Source of the DNA: Parapedobacter sp. SGR-10
GTDB taxonomy: Bacteria > Bacteroidota > Bacteroidia > Sphingobacteriales > Sphingobacteriaceae
DNA: 64,000 nucleotides
Assembly: GCF_011030405.1 (NCBI RefSeq)
Contig: NZ_JAAJTJ010000003.1
Coordinates: 148,881 to 212,880 of the forward strand
Reading direction: 5' to 3'
The notes beneath the pieces were generated by a model. The model did no database searches. It worked only from the letters and a program-made list of their open reading frames with translations, and was not told where the DNA came from. Both the position numbers and the translations under genes were made by a program. This document shows, in pieces, positions 17,920 through 27,768 of this stretch (within the stretch, counting starts at the first letter, position 1; each line of letters opens with the position of its first letter).

Positions 17920-18120
17920 ATGGAAATATCTCTAAAAAGATTGGCTGTTTATCCTTCGGATCTGCAAAGGATAACGGGGCAGAGTGTCCGCACCTGCCAA
18001 CGTCTCCTCAATAAGATCCGGGATATGTTTGGATTGGATAAAGGTCAGCATGTCACCATCTACCAGGCATCAGAGTATCTTGGTATTCCGGTGGTAGACA
18101 TGTCGAGATTTATCCGTTAA
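17920..18120 (+). CDS. Small predicted DNA-binding protein
   Basis: A 66-residue protein made almost wholly of a helix-turn-helix-like pattern: YPSDLQRITGQSVRTCQRLLNKIR then VTIYQASEYLGI. Similar short proteins occur widely in Bacteroidota without assigned function. It starts with ATG, codon use is normal, and a strong hairpin terminator follows about 50 bases after the stop. Confidence 0.6.
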   Translation: MEISLKRLAVYPSDLQRITGQSVRTCQRLLNKIRDMFGLDKGQHVTIYQASEYLGIPVVDMSRFIR

Positions 18121-18168
18121 AAAAACCAAATACTGGCAAACGGTGTTGTCGGGCAGCAAGAACGGAAG

Positions 18169-18205
18169 AAAAGAACACAATTCCTTAGGGTTATTGTGTT
18201 CTTTT
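18169..18205 (+). terminator. Terminator after the 17920 gene
   Basis: Stem AAAAGAACACAAT / ATTGTGTTCTTTT (13 bases, perfect) with an 11-base loop; the T-rich right arm allows termination. Confidence 0.8.
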
Positions 18206-18411
18206 CCTATTAGACCGTGCAGATAGACTTACCAAAAAGATATTTATGCTGTGGGTGGCAAAACTCATATCTGGAAAAGCGGTGGATTTCTAACAACTAC
18301 AGTTGGCTTTACAGTGGCTAGAAAACTTTTGAATCGTGTTGACTGATCGAGGAGCTGAAAAAAGTAGGCAAATAGATTAGCTTTTATAGGGAAAAATATA
18401 TAGGCATAGCT

Positions 18412-18419
18412 TACCTTTG
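18412..18419 (+). promoter_or_regulatory. Promoter -7 box of the ClC gene
   Basis: TACCTTTG fits TAnnTTTG, 48 bases before the chosen ATG. No clean TTTG is seen at -33. Confidence 0.45.
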
Positions 18420-18467
18420 TGACATTAATACTATTCGTTTTTAGCTTTTTTGTTAAAAGAGCAATCA

Positions 18468-20264
18468 ATGCAAGGTAAATATTATCGTTATATCGACCGA
18501 CTGAACAAATGGAGAATGCAACGGATATCCAATCGGAATTTTTTGGTACTCGTTGCTGTTCTGGTAGGTGTGATCGGTGGACTGGCGGCTGCGGCCCTGA
18601 AAGGTCTTACACATTCTATTGCCGCTTTTCTACAGGATGAGGTACAGTCGCAATATAAGTACTACATCTATCTGCTTTTTCCTTTGATCGGTATCTTGCT
18701 GAGTGTGATCTATGTACGTCGGTTTGTCCGGAAAGGAAAATTTGAACACGGCATGACGCCGATCATGTATTCCATATCGAGAAACTCCAGTAAGATAGAG
18801 CCGCACAATGTCTATTCGCAGATCATTACCAGTGCTATTACCGTGGGTTTTGGAGGTTCGGCAGGGTTGGAGGCGCCTATTGCTTATAGTGGGGCAGCCA
18901 TAGGTTCCAATGCAGGACGTTTTTTTGGCTTAAGTTATCGGGAGGTTACCTTATTGTTGGCGTGTGGAGCGGCCGCAGGCATAGCCGGGGCATTCAACAG
19001 CCCCGTGGCGGGAATGATCTTTGCGATTGAAATCCTGCTGCCGGAGTTTTCTATCCCTGCTTTTATCCCATTGCTGATATCGACTGCTACAGCGGCGGCT
19101 ATCTCTCGTTCGCTGTACAGTGAGCCGTTATTCCATTTGGTCACGGATGACTGGGTGTTTCAGGCTCTATTGTTTTATGTGATCCTGGCTATCTTGATAG
19201 GAGGTTTTTCTATTTATTTTGCGCGTCTTACGGTATGGGTAAGGTCTATATACGCCAAGATTACCAATCCATATCGCAAAGTATGGATTGGTGGTATCGG
19301 TCTGGGGATTTTGATTTTCGTGTTTCCGGCATTGTATGGTGAAGGGTACCTGACCATCCAGCAGATTTTGGATGGCAAACACCAGGCTATTATTTCAAAC
19401 AGTATTTTTTCGGCGTATAGCCATTCGGGGCCATTCCTTTTGCTCTTTGTCATTGTCACTGTTTTTGCCAAATCTTTTGCTTCGCTGATCACATTGAATA
19501 GCGGTGGCAACGGTGGCGTCTTCGGACCTAGTCTGGTCATGGGCGGCTTGTTGGGGTTTGCATTTGCGTATGGTGTGAACTTGACAGGTCTTGTAGAGCT
19601 GAATATCGCCAATTTTACGGTCGCTGGTATGGCGGCAGCATTGAGCGGTATCATGCATGCTCCTCTGACAGCTATATTTCTGATTGCAGAGATCACGGGA
19701 GGATACGCACTGATGGTTCCCTTGATGCTGGTCACAGCTATAGCTTACCTGATCAACCGTGTGGTCATGAAGCATTCGATCTATACGAAGGTTTTGGCCG
19801 AAAAAGGAGATCTCCTAAGCCATGAAGACAAAGACCGTACCGTGCTGAGTATGATGAGACTTAAGTACGTATTGGAGAACAATTTTACGATCTTGAAGCC
19901 TGAGGAAACTCCTGTGGATCGTCGGCACGATATCATCCATACCAAGAGAAATATTTTTCCTGTAGTGGACGATGGAGGAAAATTATTGGGGATTATTTAT
20001 AGCGAACGTTTATTTGAAGTATTGCTCGGTGAGAAACCTGAAGGTCAGGCCAAGAGCATGCGTGAATTGATGGAAAAACCTACCGATATGGTGACTATAG
20101 AGGCCAACATGGAAGATGTCATGCAGAAAATGAATCGGGAAGATGTATGGATACTTCCTGTTGTCGATAGGGATGGTATCTATAAAGGATTTGTTTCTAA
20201 ATCTGCGGTATTTAATAAATACAGGGCTTTATTGATGAGACAAGCTGCGTATTTTGACCAATAA
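18468..20264 (+). CDS. ClC-family chloride channel/antiporter with CBS domains
   Basis: An integral inner-membrane protein of 598 residues. The ClC core (about residues 20-430) shows the anion-pathway motifs GSAGLEAP (with the gating Glu), CGAAAGIAGAFNSP and GGNGGVFGPSL. A C-terminal cytoplasmic region (about 450-590) contains two CBS domains, recognisable as IFPVVDDGGKLLGII and WILPVVDRDGIYKGFV. Whether it is a channel or a Cl-/H+ exchanger cannot be told. I chose the ATG at 18468 over a TTG at 18450. A mobile element sits 11 bases after the stop. Confidence 0.93.
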   Translation: MQGKYYRYIDRLNKWRMQRISNRNFLVLVAVLVGVIGGLAAAALKGLTHSIAAFLQDEVQSQYKYYIYLLFPLIGILLSVIYVRRFVRKGKFEHGMTPIMYSISRNSSKIEPHNVYSQIITSAITVGFGGSAGLEAPIAYSGAAIGSNAGRFFGLSYREVTLLLACGAAAGIAGAFNSPVAGMIFAIEILLPEFSIPAFIPLLISTATAAAISRSLYSEPLFHLVTDDWVFQALLFYVILAILIGGFSIYFARLTVWVRSIYAKITNPYRKVWIGGIGLGILIFVFPALYGEGYLTIQQILDGKHQAIISNSIFSAYSHSGPFLLLFVIVTVFAKSFASLITLNSGGNGGVFGPSLVMGGLLGFAFAYGVNLTGLVELNIANFTVAGMAAALSGIMHAPLTAIFLIAEITGGYALMVPLMLVTAIAYLINRVVMKHSIYTKVLAEKGDLLSHEDKDRTVLSMMRLKYVLENNFTILKPEETPVDRRHDIIHTKRNIFPVVDDGGKLLGIIYSERLFEVLLGEKPEGQAKSMRELMEKPTDMVTIEANMEDVMQKMNREDVWILPVVDRDGIYKGFVSKSAVFNKYRALLMRQAAYFDQ

Positions 20265-20275
20265 GTTTTTGCTAT

Positions 20276-20444
20276 GGTGATATATATTGGTGTAACTAAG
20301 TTTTATCGTCATTTCGAACGAAGAGAGAAATCTATAGAAAGGCCAATCGTTCTACTTAACCATAGATTTCTCCTCGTACCTCGTCGAAATGACGGTTTAA
20401 TTAATAGGGTTTTATACCGTTTGGTAGGTAAGTATATAATTACC
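20276..20444. mobile_element. MITE-like palindromic element, copy 2, with target duplication
   Basis: Same family as 9099 and 54406, here 169 bases. Left end GGTGATATATATTGGTG, right end AGTATATAATTACC; inner palindrome CGTCATTTCGAACG / CGTCGAAATGACG. It is flanked by a perfect 8-base direct repeat TTTGCTAT (20268-20275 and 20445-20452), evidence that it moved in by transposition. It encodes no protein, so a transposase would have to act in trans. Confidence 0.88.
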
Positions 20445-20537
20445 TTTGCTATTTTATAATGGAAAATATTGTCTGTTGTCAAAAATAATCCAAAACAAAG
20501 ATGCCCACCCCCATTAGGATGTGACTTTTTTACAGTT

Positions 20538-20987
20538 TTACTTTTCGCAAATTTCCTTCAGACGATTCAATGCTTTGGGATAGGTCTTGTCAAAATAAGC
20601 AATGAAATCGGGTGTGGTGTCTAAATCTACGGTAACCGTGGTGACGCCATCCTTTTCCTCATACGTATAGTTTTCAAATCCACCTGCCCATTTTTCGACC
20701 TGTTCTCCTTCCGTGATTTCTTTGCCGTCGTCCAGTATACCGTAATGGCGAATGGAGACAAATCGATGGGGGATATGCTCGGCAATTTCAGAAACCATGC
20801 CGCCCTTTTTGCCCTCTTCGTCGATTCCGGTAAAGTAGATTTTATCTCCCTTGCCCCAACTTCCTTCAAAATCGGAAGTAGGTTCAAACTCCGCTGTCCA
20901 GAGTTTGTAGGTGTCTTTGCCTAACATGAGTTCTGTTACTTTGGCGGCAGGAGCATTGATGTCGATTTTATATTGCAGTCGTTCCAT
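20538..20987 (-). CDS. SRPBCC-domain protein (AHSA1-like)
   Basis: A 149-residue soluble protein of the START/Bet v1-like fold. The beginning YKIDINAPAAKVTELMLGKDTYKLWTAEF and the end TPDFIAYFDKTYPKALNRLKEI are typical of AHSA1-like SRPBCC proteins, which bind hydrophobic ligands or chaperones. Specific role unknown. It stands alone on its strand. Confidence 0.87.
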   Translation of the reverse strand: MERLQYKIDINAPAAKVTELMLGKDTYKLWTAEFEPTSDFEGSWGKGDKIYFTGIDEEGKKGGMVSEIAEHIPHRFVSIRHYGILDDGKEITEGEQVEKWAGGFENYTYEEKDGVTTVTVDLDTTPDFIAYFDKTYPKALNRLKEICEK

Positions 20988-21414
20988 GGGGTACTAATTT
21001 AAAGTTACGAAGTTATGGTGGTGACAAAGGTTACATTGGTTATAGAGGCCATGAGCCTCCGTCACTTTATTTTAAAGTTATGTAAGTTATCAAGGTGAAG
21101 TAGGTTATGAAGGTATGCTTTCCGCCCTCATAACTACATCACTATCATCACCTCCGTCACTTTGTTTTAAAAAACACAAAAAATTCAATAGCTAAATTTA
21201 TCAACTTATCCGGAATAAAAAATTGCCATAGGACAAGAAAAGATAGTTCGACAAGGTAAACCGTATTGTCGGGCAGCAGCAATGGAAGAGGGAGTCTCCT
21301 ACATTTGCTTGAAACAAACATAGGAGACACTTCCATTTTTTATAGATTGTATATTTATGTTACATTCTCTCCGTAGCGTAATAGCCTAAGGAGCAACACG
21401 GAGGTATAAAAACA
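20988..21414. repeat. Gap with short degenerate repeats
   Basis: 427 bases without a gene. CCTCCGTCACTTT occurs twice (21056-21068 and 21151-21163, 95 bases apart), each followed by TTTTAAA, and the intervening DNA is built of GTTAT/GTTAC-rich units in both directions. Further on lies the PUL1 3' hairpin (listed separately). Confidence 0.55.
21283..21337 (-). terminator. PUL1 3' hairpin
   Basis: Read on the minus strand it contains TGTCTCCTATGTTTGTT, 7 bases, then AATGTAGGAGAC; the two arms pair imperfectly. It lies about 80 bases after the Fas1 lipoprotein gene. The same element follows the Fas1 gene of PUL2 (48519-48573). Confidence 0.7.
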
Positions 21415-22956
21415 TCAATTGATCTGTACCGGTAATGTGATTATTTCCGGGTAGAAGCCTCCCTGAAAGTCCTGTACTTCCAGAATAATCTCGTCCGTAG
21501 TATGCTGTACATCCAGATTTCGCAAGTATTTCACTACACCCTGTCGTAACTGTTCTTGCGTAAATGAGCCTCTCTTTCGAAGCGGTCTCCCATTGACCAA
21601 CACAACTCCCTTTTGAGTGTCTTCTGAAAGGAAATAGGAAATATTCTTATCACTGGCCCCGGTACCTTGCAGGTTGGTTTTGTCTATTACCTTGAAAAAA
21701 TCAGCTGAACTTATATTTACCGCGTTGACGGTGACGTTTGTGATAATAGTTTCGGGGGTACTTTCGAAAAGGATGTAACTTTTATTGTTAGCAGCATTGG
21801 CATGTCCCAGGTGTCCGAAATAAACGTTGGGGGAAGACTGGCTCCATACACCGATGTTGACAAAATCCTGATTGTTTTCAAACGCCTGCAATACCGCACG
21901 GCTCACATCGGAGGCAAACCATTTGTTGCTGTTGCCTGTGCTCGGTATCGAAAAACTGGATTCGAGTTCTCCCATTGCCGGCAAATCGCTGTAACTGGTC
22001 GTGCTTTCCTCCCAATCTGTATACGCATCGGCATACACATTGATGAGGCTTTCGCTTACACCACTAGCATTGGAAGTTCTGGTATGATAGAGCATTAGCG
22101 TAGCACTTCCCAATCTTTCTTCAAACTCCGGTTCTCGGATTTTATACTGCATGTACAATCTTCTCGTTCCCGTGTTATTGATAGTGGATGCCATCTTCGT
22201 TTGAAAATTATCTCCTGTAGGGTTGATCACTTGATAGCCTGCCTGCGAACTGGCAAACTGTAACAAGACATCTTTTTCGACAAATACGCTGTCTTTACTG
22301 AGCTCTAGGTCGTCCGGTTTGGGATCTTTTTGGCTGCTGGACCGAACGGTATAGGTCGGCATCGGAACCACATGGCCAATCGCATTTTTAAAAGGCAGAT
22401 CCCGCGATCTTACGGTCACAGAAGCAGAGGCATATCTGCTCACGGCATTTACCCGGAGAACATACGGATTGGTCGTCGAGCTTTCGCGTCTGAAAAACAA
22501 GCTGTCTCCTGTAAGGGACTCAAATCCCTCATCTTTGCCAACTTCAAAATCCGCCACCTGATATTTGTGTTGGATTATATTATTCAGAATAAAATGCCGC
22601 AGAACAGGACGGGGTACTTCTTCCAGGGAAGTATAGCCATAACCGGTAATCAGGCTGTTCATGGCGTCGTCATTAAAAATCACAATTGTAAAATTGTCGT
22701 TCGGATTGTCTAGGAACTCTTCTAGCCCTGCTAGTCTTACAGCCTGTGCATATAGTTTCAACTGGCTATAGCGGTCTGACTGTTGATAGTCATTAGACTT
22801 GATAAATGCGGCAAACGTTGCATTTTTGGTGTTCTCACCTGCAGGAACCAAGTCCATATCTTCGTCCTTTAATAACTTGAATTTCTCACACCCTATGAAA
22901 AGTAATAACAGAGAAATTGATAAAAGTTTTAAAGATGTAATGCCTAATTTTTTCAT
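21415..22956 (-). CDS. Fas1-DNRLRE-CSPG surface lipoprotein of PUL1
   Basis: A 513-residue predicted outer-membrane lipoprotein, probably a surface glycan-binding protein. Lipobox LFIGC with Cys23. Domains in order: fasciclin-like (about 45-185; LKLYAQAVRLAGLEEFL, FTIVIFNDDAMNSL, PRPVLRHFILNNII); DNRLRE/CBM96-like beta domain (about 235-390; RRLYMQYKI, LGSATLMLY, DVSRAVLQAF); and a final CSPG/NG2-type cadherin-like repeat (about 420-513; VLVNGRPL, FTQEQLRQGVVKYL, DFQGGF). It starts 12 bases after the SusD stop, in the place usually held by SusE/SusF. I chose ATG 22956 over TTG 22968. No enzyme signature is seen. Its paralogue is at 46942. Confidence 0.82.
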   Translation of the reverse strand: MKKLGITSLKLLSISLLLLFIGCEKFKLLKDEDMDLVPAGENTKNATFAAFIKSNDYQQSDRYSQLKLYAQAVRLAGLEEFLDNPNDNFTIVIFNDDAMNSLITGYGYTSLEEVPRPVLRHFILNNIIQHKYQVADFEVGKDEGFESLTGDSLFFRRESSTTNPYVLRVNAVSRYASASVTVRSRDLPFKNAIGHVVPMPTYTVRSSSQKDPKPDDLELSKDSVFVEKDVLLQFASSQAGYQVINPTGDNFQTKMASTINNTGTRRLYMQYKIREPEFEERLGSATLMLYHTRTSNASGVSESLINVYADAYTDWEESTTSYSDLPAMGELESSFSIPSTGNSNKWFASDVSRAVLQAFENNQDFVNIGVWSQSSPNVYFGHLGHANAANNKSYILFESTPETIITNVTVNAVNISSADFFKVIDKTNLQGTGASDKNISYFLSEDTQKGVVLVNGRPLRKRGSFTQEQLRQGVVKYLRNLDVQHTTDEIILEVQDFQGGFYPEIITLPVQIN

Positions 22957-22968
22957 AACTCTAATCAA

Positions 22969-24456
22969 TTATTTATAATATTCGTTCTGTTCTATGGCTG
23001 GATTTTGCCTTATGATCCCAAGATTGATCGGCCAAAGGATATTCCTTGGATCCGATAATCCGTTCAGGGGTTGCATGACTTCTATCGCTTTGTTGTTGCG
23101 TACCAGATCAAACCATCTTTTTCCTTCAAAGGAAAGCTCTCTGGCTCTCTCCTCCAACACTTCTTCTATGGCTTCTTCTTCTGTCTTGATCATAAAATCT
23201 TCTGTACCGATCTGCCCTACGCCCGCTCTTTGTTTTATTTTGTTCAATAGGGTCAGTGCGGTCTGCCAATCGTTGCCTTGCCCTCTTTTGATCAATGCTT
23301 CCGCTTTTAGCAGGCATATATCGGCAAGCCTGTAGATGATCACGTTTTTGTCATTCATCGTCGTCCGATCAAACGATCCATCTTTTTCAAAGAATTTTTG
23401 TACATAGCGTTTGGTGGATCCGGTATTGAAAGCGACGTCCCTTCGGGGATCGGCGGCGCTTAATTTTGACAGTGCAATCTCACTGGCTTCAAACTGTGCC
23501 TGTCCGCTTCCGCCGTATATACCCCACAGGGAGGACGTAGAATTTTCGTCCATATTAAAGGCTATCTCAAAAATGGATTCTTTGGAATAGCCATTATAGA
23601 ACATCTGGGCGTATTCAGAAGTGTACCTTTCGGCTGCTGTCGTACCTGTCAATGCCGTATAACCGTACACAGAACTTGTTGGCTCGCCACTATCATTGAC
23701 CAGATTGCCAGCATAGGTCAACGCATGGTCTACATCACCCTTCCATAGATAAAGATCCGTGAATAGGGCATCTACTCCGCCTCTGGTGATATGCGAGCGC
23801 GTGAGTTTGGCATCATATGAGGCATGATCGGCCAAGAACTCCCGTGCTGTCTCCAGATCGGTGATTATCTGCGTATAGATATCGTCCATGGGTGTTCTGG
23901 GAGTTTTGAGTGCATTGATATCCTCGATCACTTCTGTAGCTTCGGTTATCAACGGTACTTCGCCCCATATGCGTATCATATAGAAGTAGCACAATGCCCG
24001 CAAAGCGTGTGCTTGCCCCATTATCCGGTTGTATTCCTTGAGACTGGCTGCCGATGTACTTTGATAGATATTCTGCTCCAGCATGAGGGGTACATATTTC
24101 AGTATGAGGTTGCACTGCTGTACTACCCTATAGAAATTGCCCCAATTGGCAAAGGACATGTTGACGTTCAAGGTATTGTTGATCACACTCAGGGATTGCA
24201 TGTTATTCTCGACATGTAGTTTTAATAGGTCGGCCCTGCCTTCTCCGTAGTACACAAACTCCGTATTCAGTGCTAGCTGCAACAAGGAATACGCCCCGTT
24301 CAATGCTGCTGAGGCATGGTTGGGATGCTTCCAGAAGTTATTTTCCGAATAGGCCGTAATGGGGTAGGTGTCCAGTTTCTTACAGGAACCCAACAATAGG
24401 CTGATCAATACGAAAGCGCTAAGGATGCTGTTGAATTTTATTTTTAGGACTTTCAT
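22969..24456 (-). CDS. SusD-family glycan-binding lipoprotein of PUL1
   Basis: Outer-membrane lipoprotein forming the lid on the partner SusC pore. 495 residues; lipobox LLGSC (Cys25). It has the RagB/SusD TPR core (INALKTPRTPMDDIYTQIITDL; LRALCYFYMIRIWGEVPL) and the family C-terminus (RARELSFEGKRWFDLVRNNK, DPRNILWPI, IEQNEYY). It follows SusC by 4 bases and precedes the Fas1 lipoprotein by 12, an obvious operon. Confidence 0.95.
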   Translation of the reverse strand: MKVLKIKFNSILSAFVLISLLLGSCKKLDTYPITAYSENNFWKHPNHASAALNGAYSLLQLALNTEFVYYGEGRADLLKLHVENNMQSLSVINNTLNVNMSFANWGNFYRVVQQCNLILKYVPLMLEQNIYQSTSAASLKEYNRIMGQAHALRALCYFYMIRIWGEVPLITEATEVIEDINALKTPRTPMDDIYTQIITDLETAREFLADHASYDAKLTRSHITRGGVDALFTDLYLWKGDVDHALTYAGNLVNDSGEPTSSVYGYTALTGTTAAERYTSEYAQMFYNGYSKESIFEIAFNMDENSTSSLWGIYGGSGQAQFEASEIALSKLSAADPRRDVAFNTGSTKRYVQKFFEKDGSFDRTTMNDKNVIIYRLADICLLKAEALIKRGQGNDWQTALTLLNKIKQRAGVGQIGTEDFMIKTEEEAIEEVLEERARELSFEGKRWFDLVRNNKAIEVMQPLNGLSDPRNILWPINLGIIRQNPAIEQNEYYK

Positions 24457-24460
24457 AAAT

Positions 24461-27400
24461 TTATAATTTAATGTTTAATGATAAACTGTAAAACCTTGAG
24501 CGTGGAAATGCACCATTGTCCACCCCAAAACCGAACGGATTGGAACCGGAGCTGATTTCGGGATCGTAACCTGTATAGCTGGCGAATGTAAGCAGGTTTT
24601 GTGCACTTATTCCTATATTCAATCCTTTTAGTTTTACCTTGCTCAGTTGATTTTTGGAAAACTGGTAGTTCAAGGCCAGATTTTGTAACCGGATGAACGA
24701 TCCGTCTTCTACAAATCGTGTAGAGACTGCATAGTTTTCCATAGGATCTGCTTTGACCAGAATAGGCACATCCGTCACATCTCCCTGATTTCTCCATCGG
24801 CGCAATTGGTCCGTGGTAAAGTTGACGTCAAACTGGTTGCCATCGATACCTCGTTTCAGTTGGTTCAATAAATTGCCACCAATCGTATAATTGATAAATG
24901 CGGTAAGGGTAAACTGTTTGTAGGTGAATTTATTCTGGAATCCACCGAAGAAATCGGGCGTAGGATCTCCTATGACCTGCAAATCTTCATCGTTGATGAT
25001 CCCGTCCCTATTCAAATCCTCAAAAATCACATCACCCCCTTTATAAATCTCTCCGGTAGCCGATCCTTTTCTATAAGGGACGACTGTACCGTCTCCGTTC
25101 ATGGTGTAGACGTTGTCTTCGTCCCTGGCATAGACGCCCAATGCCTTAAATCCGTAGAAAATACCTACCGGCTGCCCGACGCGGGCCAGAGAATAGGTCG
25201 TCGCAAAATAATCTTCATTATCCGGCAGAGAAGTTACTTTGTTTCTGTTTAGCCCCAGGGTGAAATTGGTTGTCCATTTGAAGGTTTTTTTGTTGATCAG
25301 TATACCTTCTACCTGCATGTCAAAACCTTTGTTGCTGATACTGCCGAAATTATAAGGCATCCGGGCATAGCCTGCCTGTGAAGGGATCTGCACGTTGAAT
25401 AATAGATCATACGAATTTTTTATATAGTAATCTGCTGTGACATTCAACCGCCCGCGCAGGAATGCCAGATCAACACCGGTGTTGAATTGTTTGGTGGTTT
25501 CCCATTTGAGGTTTGGATTGGCCACGGTTCTGGATATAATGGAAATATTTTCATCATACGTCGAGGCGTTGAACTCATACAGTGAGCGCGTCGCGTAGTT
25601 TCCTATTTCCTGGTTTCCGGTGATACCGTAACTCACCCGTAGTTTGCCGGAGTAGAGTACGCCCATTTTCTTTACAAAATCTTCTTCTGAGAAGAGCCAT
25701 CCTGTGGATATAGAAGGGAAGTAACCCCACCTGTTGTTGGGGCCAAAGCGAGATGATCCATCGGCTCTCATCAACATGCTCAAGAGGTATTTAGACTTGT
25801 AATTATAGTTTAAGCGGGTGAAAAAAGACCGTAATACATATTCTTCTTCCCTTTGGGTCTTGTTAGTGACCTGCGCTGTACCGCCGATACCCGACATTTC
25901 GTTGTCCAGGGAGTTTATACCTCTGATATTGATCTCATTGCTGAGGTTATACTGGTTAGACTGTCCCAATAGGAAGTTTATATTATGATATTTCTGAATC
26001 TTTTTTTTCCACGTAAAGAAGTTCTCATTGATAAATGTCTTTCTTACCAATGGGTTGTATATCGAGTAGACAGACTTACCGGAGCCCGAACTGTTCAATA
26101 TGGGCGGCTGAAAATAATTGGTGGTCGTGGCACTGTAGTCCATCGATACATTGGTACGGAATTCCAGATTCTTGAACAGCTCGTAGCTGAACTCCTGCTT
26201 TCCTAAAAACCGCCACCTTTCGACTTCATTTTTCGTGTACATCGCCTGTGCCACCGGATTGATCTTGCCATTGTCTATCAAAGGGATCACCTCGCCCGTA
26301 TAGGGATCCCATGGGCTATATATCGGGAACGATATCAGGTATCTCCGGATCACGCTTCTGTCGTTGTTGCCTGTATTCAACCTGTTGTACTCGTAGTTGG
26401 ACAGGTTGAAATTGGTAACCCCGGCCAGCTTGGAGGAAATTTTATAATTCACCTTAGCCGCTCCTGTGTATTGTCTGTATTTGGTATGGATGATGATAGG
26501 CTCTTGATCCCTGTATCCGGCACTCACATAGTAGCCTACAGCCCTGTCCTTGGAGCTTCCCCGCGCACTTATATCTGCTTTGTGCTGCAATGCATTGCGA
26601 TACATGATATCCTGATAATTGTAGGATTCTCTATACCATGGATGCAGAGAGTCTATGACCGATACTTTGGTCGTCGGACTGCCTGTCGCATTGAATATTG
26701 CGTCTTGATAAGCCGATCTGAATTGCGGCCCGTTCAGTACACCGAGTTTTCTGGCGAGAGACACGACGGAACTGTTGACCGAAGCATTGATTTCTGCCGG
26801 CTTGCCTTCACCCGATTTGGTGGTGATCAGCAAGACCCCATTGGACGCCCTTGCTCCATAAATGGATGCCGATGCTGCATCTTTCAGTAGCTCTATCGAT
26901 TCAATATCGGCAGGGTTGATATCGTTCAACGGACTGAATGCCGCACCGTCTTCCAATGATGCAAACTCATCGTTGTTCATCGGTACACCATCTATAATAA
27001 TGAGAGGAGAGCTACTCCCATTGATAGAGGATACCCCTCTCAAAGTGATCGCTGCGCCTGCTCCCGGTTCGCCCGAATTGGTCGTGATATTCAGTCCGGA
27101 AATTTTACCCTGCATACTGGTATTGAGAGAACCGCCTGCATATTCGTCCATATCTTCTGCTCTGATCGATGATATTGCTCCGGTCAGCTCACTCCGTTTC
27201 TGCTGCCCGTAACCGACCACGACAACCTCATCCAGATCGGTAGCAGTTTCCTGCATGACCATGTCGAAGTTTTTGTTGTTTCCCACTCTTTGCTCCAATG
27301 TGGAGAAGCCCATATAGGAGAATACCAGAATGGATTCGCTGCTCGGAGCGCTTATGGAAAATTTTCCTTCTGTAGTGGACTTGGTTTGTATAGATGTTCC

Positions 27401-27589
27401 CCTTATGGTTACACTTACACCGATAAGGGGTGTTCCCTGCCGATCTTTTATCGTACCGCTCACTACATTCTGCTGTCTGCTTACGGATTCCTTGGTTGCG
27501 AGATGCGTATAGCCAGATGGCAACACATTTGCCCGGATAGAACCTGTACAGACCATAAAAAATAAGATATGCCACAATCCTGATCTCAT
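24461..27589 (-). CDS. SusC-family TonB-dependent transporter of PUL1
   Basis: Outer-membrane oligosaccharide importer energised by TonB, 1042 residues. Signal peptide, then a carboxypeptidase-D regulatory-like domain (VSGTIKDRQGTPLIGVSVTI), a TonB-box-like region (DEVVVVGYG), the plug (GVSSINGSSSPLIIIDGVPM, SIYGARASNGVLLITTK) and a long beta barrel ending in the aromatic-rich strand SRFYSLSLNIKL. First gene of the susCD-fas1 operon; 180 bases separate it from the CBM6 gene upstream. No clear -7 box was seen there, as is common for activator-dependent promoters. Confidence 0.96.
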   Translation of the reverse strand: MRSGLWHILFFMVCTGSIRANVLPSGYTHLATKESVSRQQNVVSGTIKDRQGTPLIGVSVTIRGTSIQTKSTTEGKFSISAPSSESILVFSYMGFSTLEQRVGNNKNFDMVMQETATDLDEVVVVGYGQQKRSELTGAISSIRAEDMDEYAGGSLNTSMQGKISGLNITTNSGEPGAGAAITLRGVSSINGSSSPLIIIDGVPMNNDEFASLEDGAAFSPLNDINPADIESIELLKDAASASIYGARASNGVLLITTKSGEGKPAEINASVNSSVVSLARKLGVLNGPQFRSAYQDAIFNATGSPTTKVSVIDSLHPWYRESYNYQDIMYRNALQHKADISARGSSKDRAVGYYVSAGYRDQEPIIIHTKYRQYTGAAKVNYKISSKLAGVTNFNLSNYEYNRLNTGNNDRSVIRRYLISFPIYSPWDPYTGEVIPLIDNGKINPVAQAMYTKNEVERWRFLGKQEFSYELFKNLEFRTNVSMDYSATTTNYFQPPILNSSGSGKSVYSIYNPLVRKTFINENFFTWKKKIQKYHNINFLLGQSNQYNLSNEINIRGINSLDNEMSGIGGTAQVTNKTQREEEYVLRSFFTRLNYNYKSKYLLSMLMRADGSSRFGPNNRWGYFPSISTGWLFSEEDFVKKMGVLYSGKLRVSYGITGNQEIGNYATRSLYEFNASTYDENISIISRTVANPNLKWETTKQFNTGVDLAFLRGRLNVTADYYIKNSYDLLFNVQIPSQAGYARMPYNFGSISNKGFDMQVEGILINKKTFKWTTNFTLGLNRNKVTSLPDNEDYFATTYSLARVGQPVGIFYGFKALGVYARDEDNVYTMNGDGTVVPYRKGSATGEIYKGGDVIFEDLNRDGIINDEDLQVIGDPTPDFFGGFQNKFTYKQFTLTAFINYTIGGNLLNQLKRGIDGNQFDVNFTTDQLRRWRNQGDVTDVPILVKADPMENYAVSTRFVEDGSFIRLQNLALNYQFSKNQLSKVKLKGLNIGISAQNLLTFASYTGYDPEISSGSNPFGFGVDNGAFPRSRFYSLSLNIKL

Positions 27590-27768
27590 AATTGGTGTTT
27601 TTTAGAAGCACTATCCACCCACTTCCTTAAAGAAAGGAGAGGTCAGACAGCACTTTATTGTTCTGTTTTCTTTTTTTTAACGTTACTATTGTCTAGTATT
27701 CTTCCTTTGCCCCGTTACCGATGGCTAGACCTTTTTTTGTTGATCATCGGGCAGTCGGAGAGGGGAGA

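Noticed and set aside
24461..27589. PUL1 SusC as a siderophore receptor
   Set aside because: The SusD partner, carboxypeptidase-D-like domain and glycan enzymes next door argue for oligosaccharide import.
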